64,000 nt of DNA, from NCBI GenBank assembly GCA_963727535.1, contig CAVSGR010000006.1, positions 1,054,001 to 1,118,000 on the forward strand, written 5' to 3'. Source of the DNA: RBG-16-34-14 sp963727535. GTDB lineage: Bacteria; Bacteroidota; Ignavibacteria; Ignavibacteriales; Ignavibacteriaceae. The number at the start of each line of letters is the position of its first letter. Positions within the stretch are counted from its first letter, which is position 1. Position numbers and translations under genes: made by a program. The notes beneath the pieces are model-generated. The model was not told the origin of the DNA. It saw nothing but the letters and a program-made list of their open reading frames with translations, and made no database searches. Below, in pieces: positions 27,438 through 40,000 of this stretch.

Positions 27438-29487
27438 ATGCCTAATAACGATAAAAATAACAATAAGTCTCCAAGAGGAAACGGACCAAATAAGCCCGAT
27501 GATAATTTCGATTGGTCGAAAATAATAAGGCTGGTTTTTGGATGGGGTGCCGTTATTGTTGCTGCTGTAATTGTAATGCAGGTCTTCAGGACCGGATCGA
27601 CAAATTATGTAGAAATACCTTATAGCCAGTATGAAAAATTACTAAACAGCGATAAGATAAGTAAAGCGACAATAACAAAATCTGATGTTAACGATTATTA
27701 TCTTAAAGCAGAACTAAAAGAAGAGGAAACTGTTGAAGTTAATAATAAGCAGATGAAGTTAACACAGTTTTCAGTTTATCTTCCTGAACCTGTAATTAAA
27801 GATCAGGAAGCAGCATGGAAAGCAAAAGGAATTGATTATTCGTTTGATAAAGAATCAAATGAGTGGCTTAACATTCTTGTTGGTTTTGTTCCCTGGATAA
27901 TAATAATTGCTGTGTGGATTTTCATAATGCGGCGGATGCAGGGGGGAGGGGGAGGTACCCGTGGTATTTTTTCCTTTGGAAAAAGTAAAGCAAAATTAAT
28001 AACGCAATCCGGACAGAAAATTACCTTTAATGATGTTGCCGGCGCTGATGAAGCTAAAGTAGAACTTTTTGAAGTAATTGAATTTCTTAAAGAGCCAACA
28101 AAGTTTCAAAAGCTTGGTGGTAAAATTCCTAAAGGCGTTCTTCTTTTAGGACCTCCCGGAACGGGAAAAACATTACTTGCAAGAGCTGTTGCTGGTGAAG
28201 CTGGAGTTCCGTTTTTCTCGATAAGCGGTGCCGATTTTGTTGAAATGTTTGTTGGTGTCGGTGCAAGCAGGGTAAGAGATCTTTTTGAACAAGGAAAGAA
28301 AAATGCACCCTGTATAATTTTTATAGATGAAATTGATGCTGTCGGTCGGCACAGAGGTGCCGGTTTAGGCGGTGGTCATGATGAACGTGAACAAACTCTT
28401 AACCAGTTATTGGTTGAGATGGATGGCTTTGAGCAAAATACCGGCGTTATCATAATAGCTGCAACTAACCGTCCCGATGTTCTTGATCCGGCATTATTGA
28501 GACCCGGTAGATTTGATAGACAAATTGTAGTTGACAGACCTGACGTAAAAGGTCGTGAGGGAATTCTTAAAGTTCACACAAGAAATATTCCTTTGGCTAC
28601 AACTGTTAAGCTTGATGTGCTTGCAAAGGGCACTCCTGGTTTAGCTGGAGCTGAACTTGCAAATCTTGTAAATGAAGCAGCGCTTATTAGCAGCAAGAAA
28701 AGATAAAGCTAAGGTTGAAATGATCGATTTCGAAGAAGCAAAAGATAAAGTAATGATGGGAATGGAAAGAAAGAGTCTGATTATTTCTGAAAAAGAAAAA
28801 AAGATTACAGCTTATCATGAAATAGGTCATGTACTTGTTGCAAGGATGCTTCCTGAAGCAGATCCTGTGCACAAAGTAACGATAATTCCAAGAGGGAGAG
28901 CTCTCGGTGTTACAAGTTATCTCCCCATTGATGAAAAGCATACATATTCAAAAGAATATCTTGAAGCTGTAATAACTTATGCTCTTGGCGGACGTGCTGC
29001 TGAGAAAATTGTATTTAACCATTTTACAACCGGCGCAGGTAATGATATTGAAAAAGCGACAGGTATTGCCCGCAAAATGGTTTGTGAATGGGGAATGAGC
29101 GAAAAGCTTGGTCCAATGAGTTACGGAGCTAAAGAAGAAGAAATATTCCTTGGCAGGGAAATACAAAAGCACAGAGACTATAGTGAAAAAACAGCAATCG
29201 AAATTGATGAGGAGATCAGGAGTATTATTTATAGTGCTATGACAAGAGCTGAAGAAATTCTTAATCAGAATATAGATATTCTTCATAAACTTTCTAATGA
29301 ACTTCTTGAAAGAGAAATTCTTGATTCATCAGAAATTGAAAAGATCATTAAAGGGGAAGAGCTGCCTCCAGTAAAGAAAAACGGAAATGCCGAAGGCGTA
29401 GGGCCTGAAGGGATTCCTGATCACGTAAAAAAACTTATGGAGCAAAGAAAGCCGAAAGAAACAGCCCCGAAAGATGATTCAAACTGA
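27438..29487 (+). CDS. ftsH: ATP-dependent zinc metalloprotease FtsH, interrupted by one frameshift
   Basis: Two frames make one FtsH of about 682 residues: 27438-28706 and 28672-29487. Present are an N-terminal membrane segment (about 32-48), a periplasmic domain, a second segment near 150-166, Walker A GPPGTGKTLLA, Walker B IIFIDEIDAVG, SRH region ATNRPDVLDPALLRPGRFDR, then after the break the zinc site HEIGH. The join is at 28686: NEAAL must be followed by LAARKDK, which requires dropping one base. FtsH is nearly universal and everything else is intact, so a sequence error is likelier than loss. Start chosen at ATG 27438 rather than TTG 27432. Confidence 0.93.
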
Positions 29488-30142
29488 TCAAGGGACTATT
29501 AACTATAGGGATGAATTAGTCCGTAAACTAATTCATCTTATTTCTTTATCCATTCCTATCATTTATTATTTTATTCCAAGAGCCGACGCTATTCTTATTC
29601 TTGGTATCCTAACCGGATTAGCCTTGTTTATTGATTTAGGGCGTTATCTTTCACCGTCGATTGGGACTGTTTTTTACAATTTTTTTGGATTCTTATTAAG
29701 AAAGCATGAGGTTGATACAAGTAAAAGAAATCTAAACGGGGCAACATATGTTTTAATGTCGGCTTTAATATGTGTAATTATTTTTCCCAAAATTATTTTT
29801 GTTTCAGCGTTTAGTGTCCTAATAATAAGCGATTCCGTTGCAGCCCTGGTTGGGAGAAAATTCGGTAAAACTAAATTTCTTAGTAAAAGTCTGCAAGGAA
29901 CATTAGCCTTTTTCATTAGTGCAATAATAGTGATTTTATTTACACCTAAAATAACCGGCAATATTACTGAGTATTTAATCGGGTTTTTTGCAGTATTAAT
30001 AGGCGGCATCGTGGAGAATATTTCTTTTGGATTTGCTGATGATAATTTATCAATACCTATTTCAATAGGCTTAGTGATGTGGGGTCTCTATATTTTATTT
30101 TTACCAGAGGTTGGATTAACACTATTGAGTGTGCCGAAATGA
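29474..30142 (+). CDS. SEC59/DGK1/VTE5-like membrane kinase or CDP-alcohol enzyme
   Basis: 222 residues with about six or seven membrane segments. Conserved polar signatures are RDELVRKLIHL (start), TSKRNLNGATYVL and ISDSVAALVGRKFGKTKF followed by KSLQGTLAFF, the pattern of the dolichol kinase/phytol kinase/CTP-dependent diacylglycerol kinase group. It probably phosphorylates a lipid alcohol with CTP or ATP at the membrane. Overlaps ftsH by 14 bases and the next gene by 4. Confidence 0.8.
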   Translation: MIQTDQGTINYRDELVRKLIHLISLSIPIIYYFIPRADAILILGILTGLALFIDLGRYLSPSIGTVFYNFFGFLLRKHEVDTSKRNLNGATYVLMSALICVIIFPKIIFVSAFSVLIISDSVAALVGRKFGKTKFLSKSLQGTLAFFISAIIVILFTPKITGNITEYLIGFFAVLIGGIVENISFGFADDNLSIPISIGLVMWGLYILFLPEVGLTLLSVPK

Positions 30143-31233
30143 AAGTGAAAAATTATTATTTACTTTACGCTTTTTTAATTTTGATTCTCGCTGCCTGGGG
30201 TTGCGATTCAAAAAAAGCGGCAACTGGTTCAGAGGATGAAATTTATGTTGTTGCCGACTCAGTTGAATATGAACAATTGAGAAACTCTCTTGAGACTACG
30301 TTTGAAAAAGTAATTTATACACCGCAGCCGGAAAACTTATTTACTTTAAAGAGAATTTCCGTCAACGAGATTGAGAATTTTAAAAACAGGAAAAACATAA
30401 TAATTGTTGCCCCCCTTAATTCATCTTCCATGACTTCTCAATACATAAAAGCTGTTGTAGATTCTGATGCTATAAAGAAACTCTTGGAAAACAATGGTTT
30501 CGTAATAAAGAAATATGGTCTTTGGGCAAGAGACCAGCTTGTGATGCTTTTGACAGCACCCGATATGCAGCAATTGGAATTCGATATTCTTCAGCATAAA
30601 GATGATCTTTTATATGCATTTCAGAAAATTTCCGATAGCAGGTTATATTCCAGTCTTTATAGTTCTAAATATGAACAGGAAAAAGTTGAAGGTAAACTCT
30701 TAAAAGATTATGGATGGATAATTTATGTCCAGGCGGATTTCCAGGTTGCATTAAACAAACCGGGAAACAATTTTGTCTGGTTCAGAAGATCTCCTAACAG
30801 TGATATGGAAAGATGGATATTCGTTCACTGGATTGATAATGCATCTCCCGCATTGCTGCAGGCTGATTCCATTAAAGCAATTCGCAACAAGTTGACTAAA
30901 AAATATTACCGCACATCTGATGACAGTGCTTATGTTGTTATTGCGCAAGATTATTACACAACAAGTGAAGTTAACTTTAAGGGAAAGTACGCGATCTTTA
31001 CCCAGGGGCTGTGGGAATTAAATATAAAGGGAATGGGCGGACCTTTTATAAACTATACGTTTTATGATGAGAAAAGTAAAAGACTTTATATGCTCGATGG
31101 TTCTGTGTACGCTCCCAAATATTACAAGCGTAATTTAATTCAGCAGATGGATGTCACGCTACAATCTTTTATGACCGAAAATGAACTTAGTGATGATAAA
31201 AAAGAAGACCTGCTGGATGCTGCAAAAGATTAG
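30139..31233 (+). CDS. DUF4837 family lipoprotein
   Basis: 364 residues from ATG 30139, which overlaps the upstream stop (ATGA) and begins a lipoprotein signal (hydrophobic 6-18, lipobox LAAWGC, Cys near 20); an earlier in-frame ATG at 30079 lies inside the previous gene. Landmarks: NEIENFKNRKNIIIVAPL, YGLWARDQLVMLL, GWIIYVQADFQVAL, FVWFRRSPNSDMERWIFVHW. DUF4837 is a Bacteroidota-type family of unknown function. Probably anchored in the outer or inner membrane facing the periplasm. Confidence 0.85.
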   Translation: MKVKNYYLLYAFLILILAAWGCDSKKAATGSEDEIYVVADSVEYEQLRNSLETTFEKVIYTPQPENLFTLKRISVNEIENFKNRKNIIIVAPLNSSSMTSQYIKAVVDSDAIKKLLENNGFVIKKYGLWARDQLVMLLTAPDMQQLEFDILQHKDDLLYAFQKISDSRLYSSLYSSKYEQEKVEGKLLKDYGWIIYVQADFQVALNKPGNNFVWFRRSPNSDMERWIFVHWIDNASPALLQADSIKAIRNKLTKKYYRTSDDSAYVVIAQDYYTTSEVNFKGKYAIFTQGLWELNIKGMGGPFINYTFYDEKSKRLYMLDGSVYAPKYYKRNLIQQMDVTLQSFMTENELSDDKKEDLLDAAKD

Positions 31234-33159
31234 TTATTTAATTACCTGTTCAAGTTCCAGAGGAATTCTATAATTGGGGAAATCTTTTTTTACTTTTTCT
31301 ATATAAATTTTTGCTCTTTCTGTCTTATCATATTTCATTTCATACAAAGCTCTTCTGATCAGCATTGGACAGATAAACAAGTTTTCGATATTATTAAGAT
31401 AATCATCTTTTAATGCAGGAAATCTTATCTTAAAATCAGGATTAGAAGCAGGGACATAATCACTTCCCTTTACAACTTTGAATAAAAATAAATCCGGGAC
31501 TAAAGTATAACCTTCAGGTAAAGTAAACTCTCCGCGCTGCATTTCTTTTTCAAATAATTCAGGTGCGACATAAAAATTTCTTTTATCAACATTTGTTTTT
31601 ACAAGATTTGTCATCAATCGTCTGTAAATTGATTCGAGAAGATCAGGATCAAACTTCCCACCATTTTCAAAAGGTTTTAGCGCATTTAAGAACATATCGA
31701 TTTCCGTTTGTATGCCTTTCATAACATTGGGATATAAATGATTTACCTGGTTGTAATACCACGATCTTCTCATCAGCTCTTTATCGATTACCACAACATC
31801 TTTCTTAAAGTTTTCTACATATTCGAAATAATAAGATGGTGAAACAAAATAGTCCCATTGATAAGTAAAGATCACTGCGTTCTTTGTTACGCTTCTGAGA
31901 ATAGCTTTTGTATAATCTTCATAAGTATAGTTGTTGCTGTTATCAACTTTGGTATAATTGGAGTATGTCTGAAGCAAAATGAAAAGAGCAATTACTCCAA
32001 CACTAACGGAATAAGAAAACTTTTTTAGTTTTAGTAAAGAAAGAAATTTGATAATTCCGAATACAGAGAAGAAAGCGATAGAGATGTAAGCGAGAAGAAA
32101 GTAAGAATCAATATCATTGATGTCATAATTTATTGAGTATAAAACCGTTGTTATAAAAGTGATAAGTACAAATATTCCGAATCTTTTAGCATAAATAAAA
32201 GAATAAATAAGTCCGACCAGTGATAATAAAAGGCTTACGGAAAACTCAGTTGGAAGTGAACTAATGAAATATGCAAATTGTTTTTTAGCTGCTTCGGTTG
32301 AAGAAAATAACCAGACCTGGTATTGCTTACCCGAAATATGTCTCATTATTCTTTCGAAATCTACCGGGTTTCCCCAATTTAATATTGGGTTTTGCGAAGC
32401 ACGAATCGGTAAATAAGAATAAAAAATGATTATGATGGAAATAAAAATTACAAGTGATATTAAAATTTTACTAAAACTTTTCTTGTTGAATCCAAATTTT
32501 ATGAAAAAAAGATATGCGGCTCCGGGCAAAATTAAAATTGTAGTCATGTGATTTGCAAAACCGAGAGCAAGAAAGAAAACGAACAGCGTCCAGTTTTTCG
32601 GCAACAGTTTGTCAGAGTTTTCGGTATATGCTTTTATCAAGAAAAATATGATATGTGTTATCAAGAACAGATGGAGAGAATAAACTTCAACGGATGTACT
32701 TTGTGCCCAGAACGTTTTACTGAAAGCAAGAAGCAGTCCTGAGAAAACTGCAGTAATCAGTTTCCCATTTTCGGATAATGAAATTACAGTTGAGTGTTCA
32801 ACTATTTGCTTCTTTTTTTTCTTTGTCTGTTTTGAAATTTTTTGTGGAACAAAATACTGAAGGTTATCGAGAGCATATTTCACAGTATAAACAAACACTC
32901 CAATACTGCAGGCACACCAGATTGCACAAAGAAGATTAAGTTTATAAACATCAGTGAATGGAAGAGGTATTAGCGTGAATAAATATCCGACAATTGTAAA
33001 TAAAGGATAACCGGTGGGATGAGCAATTCCTAAAGTTGCCTGAACGGTTGTAAGTTCTCCCGAATCAATTTTTACAACCGTTGGTGCAAGAGTTGTTAAA
33101 TAAATTATAAAAACAATAATTGAAGTTAGAATGTGATAATATTTAGAAAGGAATTTCAA
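31234..33159 (-). CDS. DUF2723 multi-pass membrane protein
   Basis: 641 residues. Around ten to twelve membrane segments up to about residue 400, then a soluble C-terminal domain. The N-terminal loop VVKIDSGELTTVQATLGIAH followed by PTGYPLF is the DUF2723 signature, with DSGE resembling the acidic catalytic motif of GT-C glycosyltransferases such as protein O-mannosyltransferases. Members are suspected glycosyltransferases in Bacteroidota; a specific substrate is not known. Lies 4 bases downstream of glnE on the same strand. Confidence 0.88.
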   Translation of the reverse strand: MKFLSKYYHILTSIIVFIIYLTTLAPTVVKIDSGELTTVQATLGIAHPTGYPLFTIVGYLFTLIPLPFTDVYKLNLLCAIWCACSIGVFVYTVKYALDNLQYFVPQKISKQTKKKKKQIVEHSTVISLSENGKLITAVFSGLLLAFSKTFWAQSTSVEVYSLHLFLITHIIFFLIKAYTENSDKLLPKNWTLFVFFLALGFANHMTTILILPGAAYLFFIKFGFNKKSFSKILISLVIFISIIIIFYSYLPIRASQNPILNWGNPVDFERIMRHISGKQYQVWLFSSTEAAKKQFAYFISSLPTEFSVSLLLSLVGLIYSFIYAKRFGIFVLITFITTVLYSINYDINDIDSYFLLAYISIAFFSVFGIIKFLSLLKLKKFSYSVSVGVIALFILLQTYSNYTKVDNSNNYTYEDYTKAILRSVTKNAVIFTYQWDYFVSPSYYFEYVENFKKDVVVIDKELMRRSWYYNQVNHLYPNVMKGIQTEIDMFLNALKPFENGGKFDPDLLESIYRRLMTNLVKTNVDKRNFYVAPELFEKEMQRGEFTLPEGYTLVPDLFLFKVVKGSDYVPASNPDFKIRFPALKDDYLNNIENLFICPMLIRRALYEMKYDKTERAKIYIEKVKKDFPNYRIPLELEQVIK

Positions 33160-33163
33160 ATAC

Positions 33164-35970
33164 CTACCGGAGAAATTTACTAAAAAGGTTTTGATTCGAT
33201 TCTGCCGCTGCTTTCAGCTTTGACAGGAAATCCTCTTCGTTTTTAAGAGCCATTCTGTGTGCAAGAATTTGAAGGATAGTTTTATCTTCAGAAACTACAG
33301 GAGTTGTACTATTAAATATATTTTGATTCGATAGTAGAACTGTTTTCATAAAACCAAAATTGTCAATTAACTTTTCTAACTCATTTAATCCCGGTTTTTG
33401 TTTCATAAGGATGGAAATATTTTTAATGATATTATTGCCACTAGCATTTCTTAAACAAATCCGGGTTACAAAGTATTAAGTATTGAACGACAAATTCAAT
33501 ATCAGTCAGTCCGCCACGTCCCTTTTTTAAGTTGAAGTTTCCTGTTAGTTGTGTTGCGGGATAAGTCTTTTTTCTCATCTCAATCATTTCTGTTTTTATT
33601 TTTGCTTTGTCCTCATCTTTTATTCGAGCTGAAACGTAGCCGAGGAATTTTGTAAATAATTTTTTATCGCCACAAACGAAACTTAATTTTGTGAATGCCT
33701 GGAATTCCCAGATTCTTGCGCGGTGTTTTAGATAATCTGCATAACTGTTTAATTCCCAAACAAGCTGACTGCTTTTCCCTTCAGGACGAAGCCTGCAATC
33801 AACACTAAAAGGAGCAAAATCATTTTTTAATTTTAAAAGAATGTTCTGAAACTCTTCCTGTATTTTCCCTTGAGAATCGAGTTTTTCGACGACAAATATC
33901 AAATCTATATCTGAAGCAAAAGCCATTTCTTCCGTGCTGAAGCTTCCTAATCCGGCAATAAAATATTTTGTAGTGATTTTCTTTGCCTCAAGATATTTTT
34001 CGATAATATCAGAGATTTTTATTCTGAAATAATCACTCAGAATTTTTGATAATTCCGTGAAGCCAATTTTATTAAAGGTGAATTGAACGGAAAGAATAAA
34101 TAAGATTTCTTTCACAGAAAAACTATTGAGCGATTTTTTATCTATTTTTTCAAAAACTTTTTTAGATAAGAAATATTCTCGTAAAGTTTTGTCTTCTGCA
34201 AAAAGATCAACCGATCTTTGAGAAAATTCCATTATTGTTAGAAAACTCTTAAAGAATTTTTTATCATCAAAAGCATTGTACCAGATTGAAGGAAAATTTG
34301 CATCTTTAATTACTCTAACAAAATTTTGAAGTATTGTATCGGGCAGTAATGACTTTTTTAGATAAGCTAACAAATCCGCCTCGATTTTTTGAAAAGCTGT
34401 AATTGAATTTTTATCTGAACTTTTCTGTCCGAGAAGCCCGGTTCCTTCACGCAGAAATCTTAAATTTTGTAAGGCTCTTGTTTTGTTAATGAATTTAATA
34501 TCTATTTTTTCTTCATGAAGAGTTCCATCGTTTCCTGTTTGAAGAATCGAATTAAAAATCTTTTCAACTTTTGAGCGCTGGTTTTTAATACTTTTCTTGA
34601 ACTCACTGCTTGTTTTAAAATCCGAGGAAAGAACTTAATTTTTCAAGAGTTTCGCCTTTCCCGGGAATAGAATGTGTTTGAATATCATTCATTAATTGCA
34701 GGTAATGTTCAATCTTTCTGTAAAGAATATATGCGTTACGAAGTGTTTCCGCTTCTTTTGTAGAGAGAAGTTTTTCGCTCTCGAGCTTTATGATTGCATC
34801 GAGAGTATTTTCTGTTCTTATTGTTTTATTTCTTCCGCCGTTTAGTAATTGAAGTGCCTGGACAGAAAATTCTATATCTCTTATTCCGCCGGGAATTAAT
34901 TTTATGTTTTCATCCGAGCTTAATTGTTTTTCTATATTTTTTTTGAGTTGCTTAATTTGCTCCTGCGGTGAAATGAAAAATGTTGAAGGATAAATGAAAT
35001 GAGACAAATAATTCATCATTTTATCGTAAAGAGTTTTGTTTCCTGTAAGGAAAGAAGCTTTGATCAACATTTGCCTTTCCCAGTCTTCACCGCGGGTTTC
35101 ATAATAATTTATGAACTCCTCATAAGTTTTACATAACGGAGAATTTCTCCCATCCGGTCTTAGCCTGAAATCAATTCGGTAAATGTATCCTGTGTCTGTT
35201 ATCGAGGTTGCTGCCTTTATGAAAAGAAGGGCAACTTCGTTCATTATTTCCGAATATTGTTTTTCTTTTACTTTTCCGTCCTTATCATAAATAATAATTA
35301 GATCAATATCGGAACTGTAGTTGAGTTCGTTTCCTCCAAGCTTGCCGAGAGCAATTATGCAGTATTCGTGATTGATTTTATTTATATCATTTTTTTGAAG
35401 AACTTCTTTATAGCAAAGAGAGAAAAGTTCAGAAGCAATTCCTCTTGCAAGAAGAGATAAATCAAAAACCGTTTCCTTCAACTCACTTAATCCTAAAATG
35501 TCTCTGAGTCCTATTCTTAAAATCTCTCTTCTTTTTAACGATTTTAATGAATTAAGCTTTGCATTGAAACTTTTAAAAACTGAAGTTGTATCTTTTATAA
35601 CTTTTAGAAAATCTTCTTCATCAAGCCTGTATTTTATATCTGAAGGATTGGCAATCCTGTAAAAGAATTCCGGGTTTCTTACAAGTATATCTGTTAAATA
35701 ATTACTGTTTATTGAAATGCCGAGTAAAACGTGAACATAATGAGGATATTTAATGCAATCCTGTAATAATAAAATACGGTCGTACCTGTTTGTGATTATT
35801 CTTAAAAGATTGGATTCACTTGAATGGGAAAAATATTTTAGTGCTGCTTCATTCTCAAAAGCTTTGATGAGTTGTTCAAATTCCTGTTCACTAAGGTAAC
35901 CTGCAGAAAACTCTGCGAGCTTTTCTATAAAATCTTTTGAAAGGACGGATTGTTTTTTAGATTTAATCAC
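33164..35970 (-). CDS. glnE: Glutamine synthetase adenylyltransferase (GlnE), interrupted by two frameshifts
   Basis: Three frames give one GlnE of about 934 residues: 35970-34615, an extended frame from about 34620 to 33441, and 33448-33164. Both nucleotidyltransferase domains are seen: deadenylylase ALGKLGGNELNYSSDIDLI with FRLRPDGRNSPL, and adenylylase GLGSFSTEEMAFASDIDLIF with CRLRPEGKSSQL. GRGGLTDIEFVVQYL is also present. The joins are FLGF to KTSSEFKKS (extra T in TTTTAAAA near 34617) and DLF to RNASGNN (extra base at 33452). GlnE switches glutamine synthetase activity in response to PII, and a PII gene is at 40139. Otherwise intact, so errors are likely. Confidence 0.9.
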
Positions 35971-36050
35971 GATATGAAAAATAGGAAAACCCTTTTATTC
36001 AATCTATATAGGTCAAGGATTTATTTCGGAGTTTAAAGACCTGAGGATAA

Positions 36051-36079
36051 AAAAGCCGGAACTGAATGTTCCGGCTTTT
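36051..36079. terminator. Terminator-like hairpin upstream of glnE
   Basis: AAAAGCCGGAAC, loop TGAAT, GTTCCGGCTTTT: a perfect 12-bp stem with A-run left and T-run right, able to end transcription in both directions. It would end a minus-strand transcript from the remnant at 36205-36533 before glnE begins. Confidence 0.7.
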
Positions 36080-36204
36080 AGCAAATAATTGAGCTTCTTT
36101 TAATTATACTTTGACAACACAGTTTGTTGTTTTTATCAAATGTTTCATTGTTTTGGCACATTGTTATTAATTTATCATTGGCGGGTAAAACTGTTCAATC
36201 ATGG

Positions 36205-36533
36205 TTACCGACGGAAGGGCGCAATAGTTCTAATTACATCGGCTGGAATCCAGCAAATGATTGGTATATGTACCTGAAGAATGTATAACTTCCACCATTT
36301 GCCTCTATCACAGCTTGCATCAGAACTCTTTTCGGCATTAGTAGGGAGCAACGAAACGTCTACATAGATTCTATAGGAGTTATCAGTTATGATAGAAGAT
36401 TCTATTAAATGCTTGAAAGCCTCAGCTTTGGTCCTACCTGCTGCTTTTGTACTTTCATAATCGATGAGCCTATTATAAATTGGGGTAGAACTATTTTCTG
36501 CTCACCCTTAGACAAATTTGCACCGAACAGCAT
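36205..36533 (-). pseudogene. Possible gene remnant in the glnE-secA gap
   Basis: On the minus strand an ATG at 36533 opens MLFGANLSKGEQKIVLPQF; shifting frame near 36496 gives a stop-free run of about 97 codons (RLIDYESTKAAGRTKAEAFK, then SYRIYVDVSLLPTNAE) to a TAA at 36205-36207. The amphipathic helix and strand pattern is protein-like, but I recognise no family. It may be a small broken gene; a terminator-like hairpin follows at 36051-36079. Confidence 0.3.
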
Positions 36534-36539
36534 TTTACC

Positions 36540-37081
36540 CAATCAATTTAATGTTCACACTTTTTCCCTAAATGTTTGAGCAAATAAATTTGTGCCTGCC
36601 TATATAGTCCCATCAAACAAATAAAGTAAGCATAGGAAAAACGCAAAAAAGTTATTCAAGTGATTTTAACCTTCATTTGTTTTTAAGATTGAATATAGAA
36701 ACATTTAATTTAGTGCTAAGTTATCTTTTGACCTTTTTACGTTCTTGTATCTAATTTCTCCTGTCTAAGGCTATAATCACAAATCTTAAAAAACTACAAA
36801 AAATTGTTATTGTCAAAATACATTTTTTATTAGCCTTCATCTATTAAGTTTTTATTCATTAAAATAAAAAGCTTTTTCTTTTTCAAACACAATTAGTAAC
36901 CTTGATAAAAACTTCCATATGTTGCTGGTTTTATAATCAACTTTGGTAATTACATTTTAACGGTTTGTCTATTGTCTAATTTAAATGTGTTTTACTATCT
37001 TAGTCACTTCTTCTTAAATTGCATTTCAAAACCCTAATAAGTAACTTTACTGCTTATAAATCAATAGGAAAAACAGGCAAA
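36540..37081. other. AT-rich gene-free stretch upstream of secA
   Basis: No coding frame, RNA gene or clear repeat is visible. AT-rich with runs of A and T (CAAAAAATTGTTATTG region, ATTAAAATAAAAAGCTTTTTC). It must contain the secA promoter, and a TTTG element at 36964 is compatible with a Bacteroidota -33 box, but I see no convincing -7 box. Confidence 0.4.
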
Positions 37082-40000
37082 ATGCTCGATATTTTTAAGA
37101 AAGTTTTTGGTGATAAGCATACAAAGGATGCTAAAACTCTCTGGCCTATTGCTGAAGAAATAAACATTGAATATGAGAAAATAAAAAATCTTTCTGAAGA
37201 AGAACTAAAGGCAAAAACAGTTGAGTTCAGGCAAAGAATAGAAGATTACGTAGCAGAAACAAAACAAAAAATTGAAGAAATAAAAACCCGCCTTCATTCC
37301 GATGAAGAATTCGATAGGAATGCAGCTTACGATGAATTAGATAAGCTCGAAGAGGAACTTCACGAAAAATATGAAGAAATTCTGGATGAGCTTCTTCCGG
37401 AAGCTTTTGCAGTTGTAAAAGCAACGTGTGAAAAGCTGCTCGGTACAAGCTGGATGGTGACAGGTCGCAAGGTTACATGGGATATGGTTCCTTATGATGT
37501 TCAGCTAATGGGAGGAGTTGTTCTTCACGAAGGTAAGATTGCAGAAATGGCTACGGGTGAAGGAAAAACTCTTGTTGCTACTTTGCCAATGTATCTAAAT
37601 GCTTTAACCGGCAGGGGTGTTCATCTTGTTACAGTAAACGATTACCTTGCACAAAGAGACAGCGAGTGGATGGGAGAAATATTCAGGTTTCATGGTCTCA
37701 CGGTTGGTTGTATTCTTAACACAATGTCGCCGGATGAAAGAAAAGAAAGATACAATTGTGATATCACATATGGAACAAACAATGAATTCGGCTTTGATTA
37801 CCTGCGCGATAATATGGCTGTCGATAAAGAAAGCCAGGTGCAGAGAGGTCACAATTATGCCATCGTGGATGAAGTTGACTCTGTACTAATTGATGAGGCA
37901 AGAACTCCTCTTATTATTTCCGGTCCTGTTGAAACGGATGACCAGAGATTCAATGAAATGAAGCCCAAAGTAGAAAAGCTTTACAGGTTGCAAACTAATC
38001 TTGTTGCAAAGCTTGTCCAGGAAGCCGAAGAGTTGTTAAAAAATGGTGGGGATGGTAATAAAGAAGCAGGCGTTCTTTTATTGAGAGCATACAGGGGATT
38101 ACCTAAAAGCAACAGACTTTTAAAAGTTTTTTCAGAAGCTGCCAATAAGAAGTTAATGGAACAGACAGAGATGGAGTTCCTTCGTGAAAAAGCTAAGAAT
38201 ATGTACATCATCGATGATGAGCTTTATTTTGTAATTGATGAGAAGAATAATACAATCGATTTAACTGAAAAAGGAAGAGAAGATCTTGCAAAGGGAAGTG
38301 GAATGGAGAAAGATTTCTTTATTCTTCCCGATCTTGGAACCGAGGTTAGTAAATTTGAAAATGATACAGAGATTAGTGAAGAGGAAAAATTAAAACGCAA
38401 AGACGCTCTTTACAAAAAATATTCTGAAAGCAGTGACAGGATTCACACCATTCATCAGCTTCTTAAAGCTTATACTCTTTTTGAGAAGGATGATGAATAT
38501 GTAATTACTGAAGAAGGAAAAATTGCAATTGTTGATGAGTTCACAGGTCGTGTACTTCCCGGCAGGCGTTATTCGGATGGACTTCACCAGGCAATTGAAG
38601 CAAAAGAAAATGTAAAAGTTGAAAGAGATTCTCAGACTCTTGCAACAATTACACTTCAGAATTATTTCAGAATGTATAATAAGCTTGCAGGAATGACCGG
38701 TACTGCTGAAACTGAAGAAGGCGAGTTTTTTGAAATATATAAACTCGATGTAGCCGTAATTCCAACCAACAAACCTATAGTTCGTGATGATGAAGATGAT
38801 GCGGTGTTCAGAACAAAAAGAGAAAAATATAATGCCGTAATTGATAAAATAGAAGAGTTGAAAAAAGAAGGCAGACCTGTTTTGGTTGGAACCACTTCTG
38901 TTGATGTTTCCGAAACCATAAGCAGGATGTTAAAAAGAAAAGGCGTTGCTCATAATGTTTTGAATGCTAAACAGCATCAGCGTGAAGCGGAAGTTGTTGC
39001 ACACGCAGGCGAGATCAGTGCTGTTACAATAGCTACAAATATGGCTGGTCGTGGCACTGACATAAAACTTGGTGCAGGCGTTGTAGATAGAGGCGGTTTA
39101 TTTATTCTTGGAACTGAACGTCATGAATCGAGAAGAATTGACAGGCAGTTAAGAGGTCGTTCAGGAAGACAGGGAGATCCGGGAACAACAAAATTCTTCC
39201 TTTCACTTGAAGATGATTTAATGAGATTGTTCGGAAGTGACAGAGCATCTTCTGTAATGCAAAGAATGGGACTTAAAGAAGGCGAAGTAATCCAGCATCC
39301 GTTGATTACAAAATCCGTAGAACGCGCACAAAAGAAAGTTGAAGAGAACAACTTTGCAATAAGGAAAAGACTTCTTGAATATGACGACACAATGAACCAG
39401 CAGCGTGAAGTAATCTATACAAAAAGAGGAAGAGCTCTCGAAGGAGACAGGCTTAAAAGTGACGTTTTTGATCTTCTTGAGGAATATACATCGGAAGTTG
39501 TTGAAAGAAGTTTTGACGATGTGCTTGTAGATAATATGAAAGAAGAGATTAAGTTTAACCTTTTAGTAGAATTTCCTCTTGAAGCCCAGGAATTTGAAGA
39601 CCTTGGCAAAGAAGGGATAGTAGAAAGAATTGTTTCTGCTTCAAAAGAATTCTACAAAAGAAAAGAAGAAATGCTTGGCTCAGAATTGATGGCTCGTCTT
39701 GAAAGATATGCGGTGTTGAGTGTGATTGACCACAAGTGGAAAGAACATCTTCGTGAAATGGATGATCTGAAAGAGGGAATCGGTTTAAGAGCTTACGGAC
39801 AAAAAGATCCGCTTGTAGAATATAAAACAGAAGCATTTAAATTATTTGTTGATTTACTGGACCAAATAAGAAACGATGTAGTTTCATTCTGCTTCAAATT
39901 CTTTCCACAAGCTCCCGAAGAAGTTCAGAGAAGAAAACGTCCGGTAAGCAGGGTTACAGAAACCAAGCAGAGTGCAACTAATATTGGTCTCGCAACACCT

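Noticed and set aside
28600..28710. Programmed frameshift in ftsH
   Set aside because: No conserved slippery heptamer or downstream structure is evident, and similar breaks in several unrelated genes point to sequence error.
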